Shown one piece after another: positions 40,516 through 49,055 of a DNA stretch of 64,000 nucleotides. Source of the stretch: Verrucomicrobiota bacterium (GTDB lineage: Bacteria; Verrucomicrobiota; Verrucomicrobiia; Limisphaerales; UBA1319); contig JAKLFB010000004.1 of assembly GCA_022711435.1 (NCBI GenBank), positions 1 to 64,000 on the forward strand. The letters are read 5' to 3'. A model generated the notes under the pieces. It made no database searches, was not told the DNA's origin, and was given only the letters and a program-made list of their open reading frames with translations. Position numbers and translations under genes: made by a program. Every line of letters begins with the position of its first letter. Within the stretch, counting starts at the first letter, position 1.

Positions 40516-42594
40516 CTATTTCACCCAGATGTAGTCGAGACCAACCAGGCCGGGCTCGATGCATTCCACCGTCATTTCCTTGACGCCGGCCGCGACGTCG
40601 ATGGGACGGAAATTCAAGTTGAGCACGCGGGTGGCATGGGGCGTCCGCAGGGAGACGGTCTCCCGGCTGTCCCCAAGAACCAGGGGTTTGCCATCGAGCA
40701 GGAACCGGACAACCGCGCCCTTCGGCTGATGAACGGCCACGGGGCGAATCGTGATCCGGCCGGTCTTTGGGATTGGCAGCTGCAGGGAGAGCCGGGCGCC
40801 CGGCTCCGCCTCCCATTGCACTACCTGGAGCTGGGTGGCCAGGGGGAGCGGGATCGTTTTGACGGCCCCGGCGGTTGCAGCAGCCTTCAGCAGATCCGCC
40901 GTGTGAAACGCCGCGCCCGAAGCGCCGCCAGCCGCCTCCGGTTTGCGGAATGGAATCGGCACAATCCGCAGATCCGACGGCGCCAAACCCCGGTGATCGT
41001 CGATGGCACCGGGCCGGGCATAGTGATAGGCGATCCGCGCGTAGCTCAGACCGGATACCGGGCGATGCGTCCAAAGCTCGATCATCCCCGCAAATGACCG
41101 TTCGAACGGGATCGCATCCATCACCTGGAACCGGTGGTTCGAGACGAATCCGGACGTGTCCGGACCCGAGTCCAGCGGCTGGCCGCAATAGGGGTGATCG
41201 AACAGGTCGCAGCGGCTCCACGAGTAATTGAAGTAATCTTCCGAGCCGGTCCCGAACGTGGAGGGCATCAGCTCGCCGTCCACGAGGAACTTCTCGTCGC
41301 CTTCGCCCCACCAGTTGCCGCCGGCGGTGGGCACGCCCGAGGGATTCATGATCATGGCCGCGCAACCCACGAACACGCCTTTGCCGATCGCCAGGAGATA
41401 AGGCAGATCCATGGCTGCCGGCGCCGCGGCCAGGTCGTGGTTAGCCCGCCATTTGGCTCTGAAGTAGAGTGAGCGCTCGTCCCAGGTCCACGGCCCAAGC
41501 CGGACGGATCCATCGAGGCCCACGGGCATCCAGGTGAAATTGGCAACCTCGATCCTGAGCGATTTCTCGAATGGCATCACGAACCGGCAGAGAAACGTGC
41601 CATCCGGCTCCACGGTGAAAGGGAGGCTCGAGAACGGATTCACACCGGGACCGGAGGCGAAGAAATCGCCCAGAGGCGATTCCACCTGCGGCCGCTGCGA
41701 GCCGTCAAAGGAGATCCGCAGCAGGCACCCGCGCAATGCCCGGTCCAAATCCGCCGCCTGCGCGCGCAATCTCAGCTCGCGGACCGACGAAGGGCCTTTC
41801 CCCTCCAACGACCATGTCCAGTTTGTGCCAGGCGGGAGCTGCGCCGCAAACGAGAGCGGAGCCGCTGCGATCCCGCTGGCTGGCCGCGTAAGCCCGGCCG
41901 CCGCAGCGCGAAGCTCATTCTCGAATTGCTTCAAGCTTTTGGGATCGAAGCTCTGGACCCGCGTGCCTTCGGGATACAGCCGGACCTGCAGCTGGTAAAA
42001 GTGGAGGGCCGCGATCTTCCCCTCCCAGGTGACCCGCAAGCCGCGAGCGAACGGGATCGGAAAATAATCGGCATCCGTCTGGACGAAGGCATCCCCGGCG
42101 TCGAGGGCGACTCCGGCTTTGTTTAGGAAATGGGTCGAGCGTCGGGCCAGGAATTCATAGGCAGCATCCTGCCAGATCAGACCCGCAGCGTCGTCGCCCG
42201 CCACAGGATCGACGACCACCCGCAGCACCCCGCCCATCCCGGCCGACCAGCCGCGAACGATCGCGCCGGGGCCGGCGACCTCGGCCACCAGATACAAGCC
42301 GTCCCGGCCATCCCCGGGCTCGCGCAGCACTTTCAGAAAACCGGGGATGGGCTCGCGGCCAAATCCGTCGGAGTTCGAAAACCAACTCGGCGCCTCGCTG
42401 GAGGTCGACCGCCGATCGTAGCTGGAGAACTGGACCGTTCGATAAGCCGGCTCCGGCCATTGCGCGAGCCGGGCCAGATCCCCCATCTCGCTCAGCATTG
42501 TCCCCATCGAGATGGCCGGCCCGTCCGATCCAGCGGCCATCGCCGAAACCGCCAGGCCAATCCAGCAGGCGCAAATAAGAAGCACGCGTTTCAT
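40516..42594 (-). CDS. GH172/DUF2961-family secreted protein
   Basis: Starting at the Met at 42594 the 692-residue protein has a good signal peptide (MKRVLLICACWIGLAVSAMAA). The DUF2961 core is clear: SSEAPSWFSNSDGFG near the N-terminus, then GNWWGEGDEKFLVDGE and GTGSEDYFNYSW. Family GH172 members act on fructofuranosides or arabinofuranosides with paired glutamates; Glu candidates lie in GEGDE and GSEDY. The C-terminal 100 residues are an extra beta-sandwich. I infer an extracytoplasmic glycosidase. The upstream in-frame part (to 42717) is not included; it looks like a remnant of another gene. Confidence 0.85.
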   Translation of the reverse strand: MKRVLLICACWIGLAVSAMAAGSDGPAISMGTMLSEMGDLARLAQWPEPAYRTVQFSSYDRRSTSSEAPSWFSNSDGFGREPIPGFLKVLREPGDGRDGLYLVAEVAGPGAIVRGWSAGMGGVLRVVVDPVAGDDAAGLIWQDAAYEFLARRSTHFLNKAGVALDAGDAFVQTDADYFPIPFARGLRVTWEGKIAALHFYQLQVRLYPEGTRVQSFDPKSLKQFENELRAAAAGLTRPASGIAAAPLSFAAQLPPGTNWTWSLEGKGPSSVRELRLRAQAADLDRALRGCLLRISFDGSQRPQVESPLGDFFASGPGVNPFSSLPFTVEPDGTFLCRFVMPFEKSLRIEVANFTWMPVGLDGSVRLGPWTWDERSLYFRAKWRANHDLAAAPAAMDLPYLLAIGKGVFVGCAAMIMNPSGVPTAGGNWWGEGDEKFLVDGELMPSTFGTGSEDYFNYSWSRCDLFDHPYCGQPLDSGPDTSGFVSNHRFQVMDAIPFERSFAGMIELWTHRPVSGLSYARIAYHYARPGAIDDHRGLAPSDLRIVPIPFRKPEAAGGASGAAFHTADLLKAAATAGAVKTIPLPLATQLQVVQWEAEPGARLSLQLPIPKTGRITIRPVAVHQPKGAVVRFLLDGKPLVLGDSRETVSLRTPHATRVLNLNFRPIDVAAGVKEMTVECIEPGLVGLDYIWVK

Positions 42595-42651
42595 GGTATC
42601 CACATCCTTGGTAAACCGAGGCCAGGAATCGAGAACAAAACTCAAAACCCG

Positions 42652-42717
42652 CCCAGCCAATTCGAGATCCGGATGGCGCGCGCCTTTTCCGTTGGCGGAG
42701 GTGCTGAAGCAGCGCAC
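42652..42717 (-). pseudogene. Possible remnant of a metallophosphoesterase gene tail
   Basis: In the minus strand this segment encodes RCFSTSANGKGARHPDLE, close to PCFNISVNGKGARYPDPE in the metallophosphoesterase-like protein at 46405-47550. By hand the DNA (42664-42728 against 46531-46595) matches at about 48 of 65 ungapped positions, in the same frame. It lies between two complete genes. I read it as a decayed duplicate; chance similarity is not excluded. Confidence 0.4.
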
Positions 42718-42726
42718 GCCTCCCGG

Positions 42727-43902
42727 CTATTGGAACAACTGCGGCACAAACTCGCGCAGGTAGGCGCGCCAGTTGTCCCACGTATGGGCGCCGTCGGTTT
42801 CCCGGTATACAACGCTGAACCGATGTTTCTTGAACATATCGACCGTGGCGCGAGATGTGGCGACCAGGAAATCGTCTTTTCCGGTGGCAAACCAGAACAG
42901 CTCCAGCCCATCCTTGAGCTTCGGGTCGTCCAGGATCGCCTTGTGCTTCTCCTCGAAGGCCGGGCCTTGGGGCTGATTGCCGCCCGTTCCGCCTGCAATG
43001 CCGAAGATGCCGGAGCTGAAGACGCCCAGGTATCCGAACTTCTCCAGATTCGGGATCCCGATGTTCAGGGTGTGGGCTCCGCCCATCGAAAGGCCGGCCA
43101 TGGCACGATGTGCGCGGTCCGTGAAAACGCGGTAGCGCTTCTCGATTTGCGGCAGGATGTCGGCTGCGAACTCGGGCTCGAAGCCGCCCGATAGCGGCAT
43201 GCCGAACCGGAATGGCCCGGTGTGGCCGTGCGGCATGACAACAACCATGGGCTTGGCCTTTTGGTCCGCAATGAGATTGTCGATGATGAACCCGGCACGG
43301 CCCACGGTGCTCCAGGAATCGTCCGAATCGAACGCGCCATGCAGCAGGTAGAAGATCGGATACCTGTCCGTTCCCGATTCATAGCCGGGCGGAGTGTAGA
43401 CATGCAGCCGCCGGAACCGCTTCAGGACCGAAGACCAGTAGGAAATCTCGGCCACCGCTCCATGCGGGACGTCCCTCGTGTCCAGCCAATCCGCTCCCGG
43501 CACATCGACGAGGCTCCATGTGTTTTCGTTGGATTCGCTCGTCTTGGGATTCCGCGGATCGACCACGGTCATCCCATCGACGTTGAAGCTGTACCGGTAT
43601 GCGCCGGGAGGCAGCGGGCCGGCGGTCACTTCCCAAACATCATTGGTTCCCTTGGCCAGCGCCCTGCCCTGGCCGAACCCGCTGCCGGGAATGTCGCCGC
43701 TGAGCTGCACCGTTTCGGCCTTGGGAGCGAAGATGCGGAACGTGACGTGGCGATCCGGCGATACGTCGGGCGAAACGACCTGCGGCGCCCGCTGGCCGAA
43801 CAGCGAAGCGGGTCCCGTCAGTGCGACTGCGAACATCGCCAGGATAGCGGCGATCCCAAGAGAAGAGTGGCGGTCGATTTGCATAGCGGGTTTTGAATTC
43901 AT
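42727..43902 (-). CDS. Secreted CBM48-esterase
   Basis: From the Met at 43902 the protein is 391 residues long, with a signal peptide (SLGIAAILAMFAVALTG). A CBM48-like early-Set domain follows (about 45-145), then an esterase-D/feruloyl-esterase-type alpha/beta hydrolase. The nucleophile Ser272 sits in AGLSMGG, acid candidates are Asp342/343 (TGKDDF), and His372 is in DGAHTWDNW. Such enzymes remove acyl groups from plant cell-wall sugars. The 132-base gap to the GH172-like gene contains the remnant noted there. Confidence 0.88.
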   Translation of the reverse strand: MNSKPAMQIDRHSSLGIAAILAMFAVALTGPASLFGQRAPQVVSPDVSPDRHVTFRIFAPKAETVQLSGDIPGSGFGQGRALAKGTNDVWEVTAGPLPPGAYRYSFNVDGMTVVDPRNPKTSESNENTWSLVDVPGADWLDTRDVPHGAVAEISYWSSVLKRFRRLHVYTPPGYESGTDRYPIFYLLHGAFDSDDSWSTVGRAGFIIDNLIADQKAKPMVVVMPHGHTGPFRFGMPLSGGFEPEFAADILPQIEKRYRVFTDRAHRAMAGLSMGGAHTLNIGIPNLEKFGYLGVFSSGIFGIAGGTGGNQPQGPAFEEKHKAILDDPKLKDGLELFWFATGKDDFLVATSRATVDMFKKHRFSVVYRETDGAHTWDNWRAYLREFVPQLFQ

Positions 43903-43970
43903 CTGGCAGGCAGCGTGAATCGCTGCCTTCAAATGCCCATTATCGTCGTCGTCCAAGGGATCGTCAACGG

Positions 43971-46400
43971 TCAATAGGCCATGTCCACAGGCCAGCTCGC
44001 CCGATATGGATGCGCATACAGACCGATCTCATCCGCGGGAATCGGGCGAAAGCCGATCCGCGCCGAAATCGATGCGCCGGGCCGAAGCCGGAAATCGCCG
44101 CGGGCGGGATCGACGAAGCCCGGATCTTCGTCGGCGAGCTCGGCATTGGCAAGCCAATCGAATTTGTCCGCGGAAGACGGGCCCGTGCCAGGGAAAGCGG
44201 GACCGCATTTCCAGAAGACATTGCGCCAAACGCTGCTCAGGCCGGGCAGCTCGCGGACATGGCGCAGCTCCGGATACCGCTCGAGATAGAGGTCCGACAG
44301 GATAAAAGCCCGGTCGACGCCCAGGCGTTCCCAATGCTTGTTGCGCGGATTGTAGCCGCCCGTGATTCCCTTCGAGCACTCCGCGAAGAGATTGTTGACG
44401 ATCCAATGGTCCCGGCCGCTGTTGATCTGGATGCCCCCGAACGACTGGGCGGCACGGTGGAATATGTTGCCGTAAACCAGCATCCCGCTGATGGTGTCGT
44501 CGAGCCGGATGGCGGCGCGCCCGGCCGGGCCGCCCGCGTACTCGCCGCCGATATCCGAGAAGTGATTGAATCGGAACACGACGCCGCGGTAGGTGGGGTT
44601 GCCGAACAGCTCCATCGCCCCCTGATCCTCGCTTTCGAGCACGGCCCGATGAACCCGGTTGTACTCGAGCACGTGGTCGTTGCCCTCGATGCGCACCACG
44701 CTCGATGGGCATTCGTAAAACAGATTGTGGGCGACGCGATTGCCGCAGCCTTCCAACTGGACCGCCGGCACATAGGTGTGGTCCAACCGCCCGAATCCGA
44801 ACATCCGGCAGTTCTCGATGAAATGCCGGCCTGGGGACAACGTCCGGCGGTCGCCCCCGTCAACTTCGGTCGCACGCCGGCCCAGCGAGCAGAGGTCGCA
44901 ACCGAAGATGCCGTTGTCGCTGCCGCCGCGGATCGTGATGCCGTCGGATGCAAACCGCCTGACGATGCACCCGGCAACCAGGCAATGACTGCAGTCGAAG
45001 ATCGTCATCCCATTGGCTTGCGAGAGATCGAAAACCAATCCCTCGAGGCGCACGTGGGAGACGCCCGTCATGGCCAGCATCGGAACCTCCAGCAGCCCCG
45101 TCTCGACCGCCGCATGCGCCGGATCCGAAGGCGGATAGAGATAGAGCATCCCTCGGGATCGATCCAGATACCACTCGCCGGGCTCATCCAGCTCTTCGAG
45201 AAGATTGAACGCGAAATATCGGATCCTGCCCTGGTTAAACCATTGGATCGGCGCCATGCCCTTCCCGCCGAAATCGTAGGGGCCGCATTCGACCTTCCTG
45301 GCTTCAGGATCGATGCGGATGACTTTCAGTGCGCGGTCGGCCCAGCCGTGCATGAAGTATCCGTACAGCCATGCGTCGGCGGCATTCGTCCAGCGGGCAT
45401 GCCGGCCGTCCAAATAGGTGAATGCCGACGGCGTGCGCATCTTTGCCGATCCGGGCTCGAGGATCCGATCCCCGTTCACAAACCCGCGATTGGGCCAGCG
45501 GGCAAGCCGCATCGGCGCCCCGTTGAAAAACAGCTCCGATGTGGCTTTCGGGGCAGCCTTTCCATAGCCACGCTCCTGGACGGGAGCGAAATCAATCCCC
45601 TGCCCTCGCAAGTCGCACTGGAAAACGCGGCCGCGCGCTTCCGCGGGCAAGCGGCTCAGAACCGCCGGATCGGCAACGAGCTCAAATCCGCTCAATCGAG
45701 CGCCGCCATACAGGACGGCTGTCCCTGCCACGTCCGCGCGATAGACGATCGGCGCCTCGGCGCTGCCGGAGTCCGCAGCCGCCAGCTCGAAGGTCGCGTT
45801 CCTCGGATGCTGGCCCGGCAGCAGGCGGACGGCGACCGGCCCGGGCAGCCCTTTGGCTTTCAGGGCGCGGACCCTGTCGCGGGCCTTCTCTATCGTCGCA
45901 AAAGGCTCCTCTCTCGTCCCTGGATTCGTGTCCCTCCCGCCCGGAGCGACATAGAATTCTGCAGCGTACGGAGCCACGGGCGCCAGCTTCGTCCGCGAGG
46001 CCGCCCGATCGCGCGCCGGAAGCCCGCCGCTTGCGCGTTCGAGCTCGTTCAGCAATTCCCGGGCTTCGTCGCGGAACACCTTGGGATAGGAGGATTCCAC
46101 CTGGATCCGCGCATACTGAGCCTTGGCCGCAGGCATGTCGGTCTCCGCAGCGAAGGTTTGGGCGATGCGCAAATGCGCGTAGCCGCGGAGCTGCGCCGGC
46201 GCGCCGGCTGTCGCCAGCACGCTTCGTAACTCGGCTCGGGCCGCTTCAAAGTCTCGATCGGCCCAAGCCTGGGCGGCCGCCACAAGTCGACGGTCCAATG
46301 CGGACCGGACCGTTTGGCTGAGATCACCAGCCGCGGTGCTATCCGCGGCACGGCCCGCAGCCAGAAAAGACAGGAAGATGATAGCGAGGAAAGCTCTCAT
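43971..46400 (-). CDS. Secreted right-handed beta-helix protein
   Basis: Starting at the Met at 46400 (MRAFLAIIFLSFLAAGRA signal), the protein is 809 residues long. After a short helical TPR-like region (about 25-120), it shows the pectate-lyase-superfamily layout: FYVAPGGRDTNPGTREEPFATIEKA, then many short strands with Asn/Asp ladders (NRVAHNLFYEC, NHFSDIGGEYAGG, NIFHRAAQSFGG). Similar proteins cleave or bind polysaccharides. No catalytic residue is assignable by eye. It is four bases downstream of the metallophosphoesterase-like gene. Confidence 0.82.
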   Translation of the reverse strand: MRAFLAIIFLSFLAAGRAADSTAAGDLSQTVRSALDRRLVAAAQAWADRDFEAARAELRSVLATAGAPAQLRGYAHLRIAQTFAAETDMPAAKAQYARIQVESSYPKVFRDEARELLNELERASGGLPARDRAASRTKLAPVAPYAAEFYVAPGGRDTNPGTREEPFATIEKARDRVRALKAKGLPGPVAVRLLPGQHPRNATFELAAADSGSAEAPIVYRADVAGTAVLYGGARLSGFELVADPAVLSRLPAEARGRVFQCDLRGQGIDFAPVQERGYGKAAPKATSELFFNGAPMRLARWPNRGFVNGDRILEPGSAKMRTPSAFTYLDGRHARWTNAADAWLYGYFMHGWADRALKVIRIDPEARKVECGPYDFGGKGMAPIQWFNQGRIRYFAFNLLEELDEPGEWYLDRSRGMLYLYPPSDPAHAAVETGLLEVPMLAMTGVSHVRLEGLVFDLSQANGMTIFDCSHCLVAGCIVRRFASDGITIRGGSDNGIFGCDLCSLGRRATEVDGGDRRTLSPGRHFIENCRMFGFGRLDHTYVPAVQLEGCGNRVAHNLFYECPSSVVRIEGNDHVLEYNRVHRAVLESEDQGAMELFGNPTYRGVVFRFNHFSDIGGEYAGGPAGRAAIRLDDTISGMLVYGNIFHRAAQSFGGIQINSGRDHWIVNNLFAECSKGITGGYNPRNKHWERLGVDRAFILSDLYLERYPELRHVRELPGLSSVWRNVFWKCGPAFPGTGPSSADKFDWLANAELADEDPGFVDPARGDFRLRPGASISARIGFRPIPADEIGLYAHPYRASWPVDMAY

Positions 46401-46404
46401 ATTT

Positions 46405-47550
46405 TCACGGCAGCAGCTCGCGCGCATCGAGCACGGCGCCGCCGAGGCTGATGATCTCGGCGCGAGCAGGCCCCCGACGCGGGAAGATCAGCAGGAGCAG
46501 GCTGTCCTCGCTTTGAAGAAAGCGGGACTCGGGATCGGGATAGCGGGCGCCCTTGCCGTTGACGGAAATGTTGAAACAAGGCAGCCCATCCGGCTCGGAA
46601 CGCTCGGCGAAGTGGCCGAAACCGGTCACAGCCGCCGAGCCGCGCCGGATGGCGGACCACCAGGCGCCGCCGGCGAGCCGGCGCACCGCGCGATGCTGTT
46701 CGTTATAGAGAGTGATCACATGCGTCTGCCGACTCTCGTGCATGACGCGGCGGTACCAATCGAGCTGATCCGAGCCGGGGCCGAAGTCGTGACAGGTTTG
46801 CCATGTGCTCCCGGCGTCGGAGGTGTGGCTCAAATCAACCGCCACGAAACGGACGCAAAAGCCGCGCACATCGAGCGTCCAGCGCCATTCCTCGCCCGGG
46901 AACGCGAAGAACGCGCGGAACGCGCGCGCCTCGCAGTCATAGACGGGCCTCTCCGGCGGCGAGGAACCCCGCGGGCAGAGCTGGCGGTCGTGATTCCCGA
47001 GCGCAGCCACAAAAGGGATGGCGCGGAACACCTCGGGCGCGGCATCAATGAGGCGGCGGAAAGCGCTCATGTCATCGGGCGTGGTGCTCGCAGCTTCGGA
47101 TGAAGCCAGCGCCGGCACGATATCGCCGGCAGCCAGCAGGAGAGCTGGGCGCAGGTGCAGCACGGCCGACAGCCATTGCTTCGAGCCAAAGGCCACGTCG
47201 GCGATGACTGCCGCTCGGAAGACCTCGGCGTCGGCCCCCGGCACACGGATAACAGAAGAGATATGCGTTCCGGAGCGGACGCGGTAATGCCACGGCCCGC
47301 TTGCGGGCGGGGCAATCTCGACGGCGTGGCGGACCGCGGCGGACGCGATCCGCCGGGTTTGCCCGAGTGTGCCATTTGTTCCCCAATCGACCGCCGAATC
47401 GGCGGGGGCGGAAGTCTCCCAGCTGACCGTCACGCGCGAGGTGTCGGAGGAGGCGTGCGAAAGCCAGATGCGCTCGATGTCCGCACGGAGACCGACAGTC
47501 GACCCGACCATGCTGAGCGTGATGGCCAGCCAGCAAATCAGGCCGCGCAT
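46405..47550 (-). CDS. Metallophosphoesterase-like protein with FN3-type N-terminus
   Basis: The 381-residue exported protein has a signal peptide of about 23 residues, a purple-acid-phosphatase-type fibronectin domain (about 24-105) and a metallophosphoesterase domain. GD142-143 and GNHD185-188 are intact. The first motif reads DVA (118-120) where D-x-H is expected, and the late GHxH region reads GFGHFAE. Loss of metal ligands suggests weak or altered activity. It lies in a run of glycan-related genes, 16 bases from the oxidoreductase gene. Confidence 0.75.
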   Translation of the reverse strand: MRGLICWLAITLSMVGSTVGLRADIERIWLSHASSDTSRVTVSWETSAPADSAVDWGTNGTLGQTRRIASAAVRHAVEIAPPASGPWHYRVRSGTHISSVIRVPGADAEVFRAAVIADVAFGSKQWLSAVLHLRPALLLAAGDIVPALASSEAASTTPDDMSAFRRLIDAAPEVFRAIPFVAALGNHDRQLCPRGSSPPERPVYDCEARAFRAFFAFPGEEWRWTLDVRGFCVRFVAVDLSHTSDAGSTWQTCHDFGPGSDQLDWYRRVMHESRQTHVITLYNEQHRAVRRLAGGAWWSAIRRGSAAVTGFGHFAERSEPDGLPCFNISVNGKGARYPDPESRFLQSEDSLLLLIFPRRGPARAEIISLGGAVLDARELLP

Positions 47551-47566
47551 TGCATGTTGCCCTATG

Positions 47567-48922
47567 TTAGACCTGCCAGGGCTTGCGGTAGTCGCGGGTC
47601 AGCCACTGGGGATTCCCGCTGCCTTTGGCGAACTGGAGCCGGTCCGGATTCCAGTCGATTTTCTGGTGGTGCAGGTAGGCGAGGTTCATCAGGTGGCAGC
47701 AGATGACGGTGCGTCCGCCGACCTGGGCGCTGGCGATCGGCTGCTGGCGCGACCGCACGCACGCCAGAAAATCGCCGACATGATTCTGGCTGGCATAGAG
47801 CTTGATCTTGGCGTCCTTGAGATACTCCTCCTGAGCCTTTCGGACCTGCTGGCTTAAGCTGGTATCCTGATCTTCCTTGCCCTGGTAAGAAGCGATCGTC
47901 TTGCCCTTGCGATCGAAGACGAACCTGCCGCGGTTGACCCGCACCCGGCCTTCGGTGCCTTGAAAATCGACCCCGAATCCGCCCCCGTGCTTCACGGAGA
48001 CGCCGTTGGCGTAAACGAGCGTTGCGCCGTTCCTGGCGCCCTTGGCCGCCGGAGGCAGAACCTCGACCGGACCGCTCGAGTCCATCCCCAGACCCCACTG
48101 TGCGATGTCCAGGTGATGCGCGCCCCAGTCCGTCACCATGCCGCCGCCGAACTCGATGTAATTGCGCCAGTTCGGGAAATGGTTGTGGAGCCCGCGCGGG
48201 CTCAGGACGGAGTGGTAAGGCCGCATCGGCGCCGGGCCCACCCAGCGGTTCCAGTCCAGGCCAGGCTCGAGCGGTTCCTCGCCCAGATCGCACGGGACAG
48301 GCGGCGGGCCAAAGCTGCACTCGACGCTCTGCACCTGTCCGATCGCCCCGTTGCGAACCAGTTCGCAGGCCACGCGAAACTCGCTGCTCGAGCGCTGCAT
48401 CGAGCCGGTCTGCAGCACCCGGCCCTTTTCGGCGACGGTCTTCATGACCTCGATCGCCTCATGGATGTTGTGCGTGAGCGGCTTCTCGCAATAGACGTCC
48501 TTGCCGGCGCGCAACGTCTCGAGCGTGATGATGGCATGCCAGTGATCGGGCGTGGCGATGCAGACGGCGTCGATGTCCGAACGGGCCAGGAGCTCGCGGA
48601 AATCGTTGTATCCGGCGCAGCCGCCCGCAGCCGCGGCGGATCCAGCCCTGCGCGCGTAGAAGTCGTTCACCCGCTTTTGGGCATCCTGGCGCCGGGTGGT
48701 GTCGACGTCGCAGACCGCGACCACCTGGGTGTTCTGGCCCAGGAAGCCTCCCAGCAGCCCGCGCGACTGGATGCCCATGCCGATGAAACCCACAGTCAGC
48801 CGGTCATTGGGCTTGGCTGCGGCAGCCCAGGCATGGGACGGAAACAGGGCCGGAGCCGCCATCGCCCCCGCCCCGCCCAGCAATGTGGTCCTGATAAAAG
48901 AGCGTCGAGTCTGGTGTGTCAT
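47567..48922 (-). CDS. Tat-exported Gfo/Idh/MocA oxidoreductase
   Basis: From the Met at 48922 the protein is 450 residues long and begins with a twin-arginine signal (QTRRSFIRTTLLGG ... SHAWA). The Rossmann domain has VGFIGMGIQSRG, and the family catalytic region is intact: CEKPLTHN. These enzymes oxidise or reduce sugars and inositols with tightly bound NAD(P). Tat export of the folded, cofactor-loaded enzyme is common in Verrucomicrobia and Planctomycetes. The gene starts the glycan run and lies 133 bases downstream of the SecA-like gene. Confidence 0.9.
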   Translation of the reverse strand: MTHQTRRSFIRTTLLGGAGAMAAPALFPSHAWAAAAKPNDRLTVGFIGMGIQSRGLLGGFLGQNTQVVAVCDVDTTRRQDAQKRVNDFYARRAGSAAAAGGCAGYNDFRELLARSDIDAVCIATPDHWHAIITLETLRAGKDVYCEKPLTHNIHEAIEVMKTVAEKGRVLQTGSMQRSSSEFRVACELVRNGAIGQVQSVECSFGPPPVPCDLGEEPLEPGLDWNRWVGPAPMRPYHSVLSPRGLHNHFPNWRNYIEFGGGMVTDWGAHHLDIAQWGLGMDSSGPVEVLPPAAKGARNGATLVYANGVSVKHGGGFGVDFQGTEGRVRVNRGRFVFDRKGKTIASYQGKEDQDTSLSQQVRKAQEEYLKDAKIKLYASQNHVGDFLACVRSRQQPIASAQVGGRTVICCHLMNLAYLHHQKIDWNPDRLQFAKGSGNPQWLTRDYRKPWQV

Positions 48923-49055
48923 AATCGTAATCGGAATCGTGATCCTGCCCCTACTCTTTATCGCAGGGCGCAGCCGGCTGCAATCCAGAATCTCGACGTC
49001 CTCCTTCCCCGCCCTCTCCTCCATGGGGCATGGCATAGGGAGATCAGATCCGACC

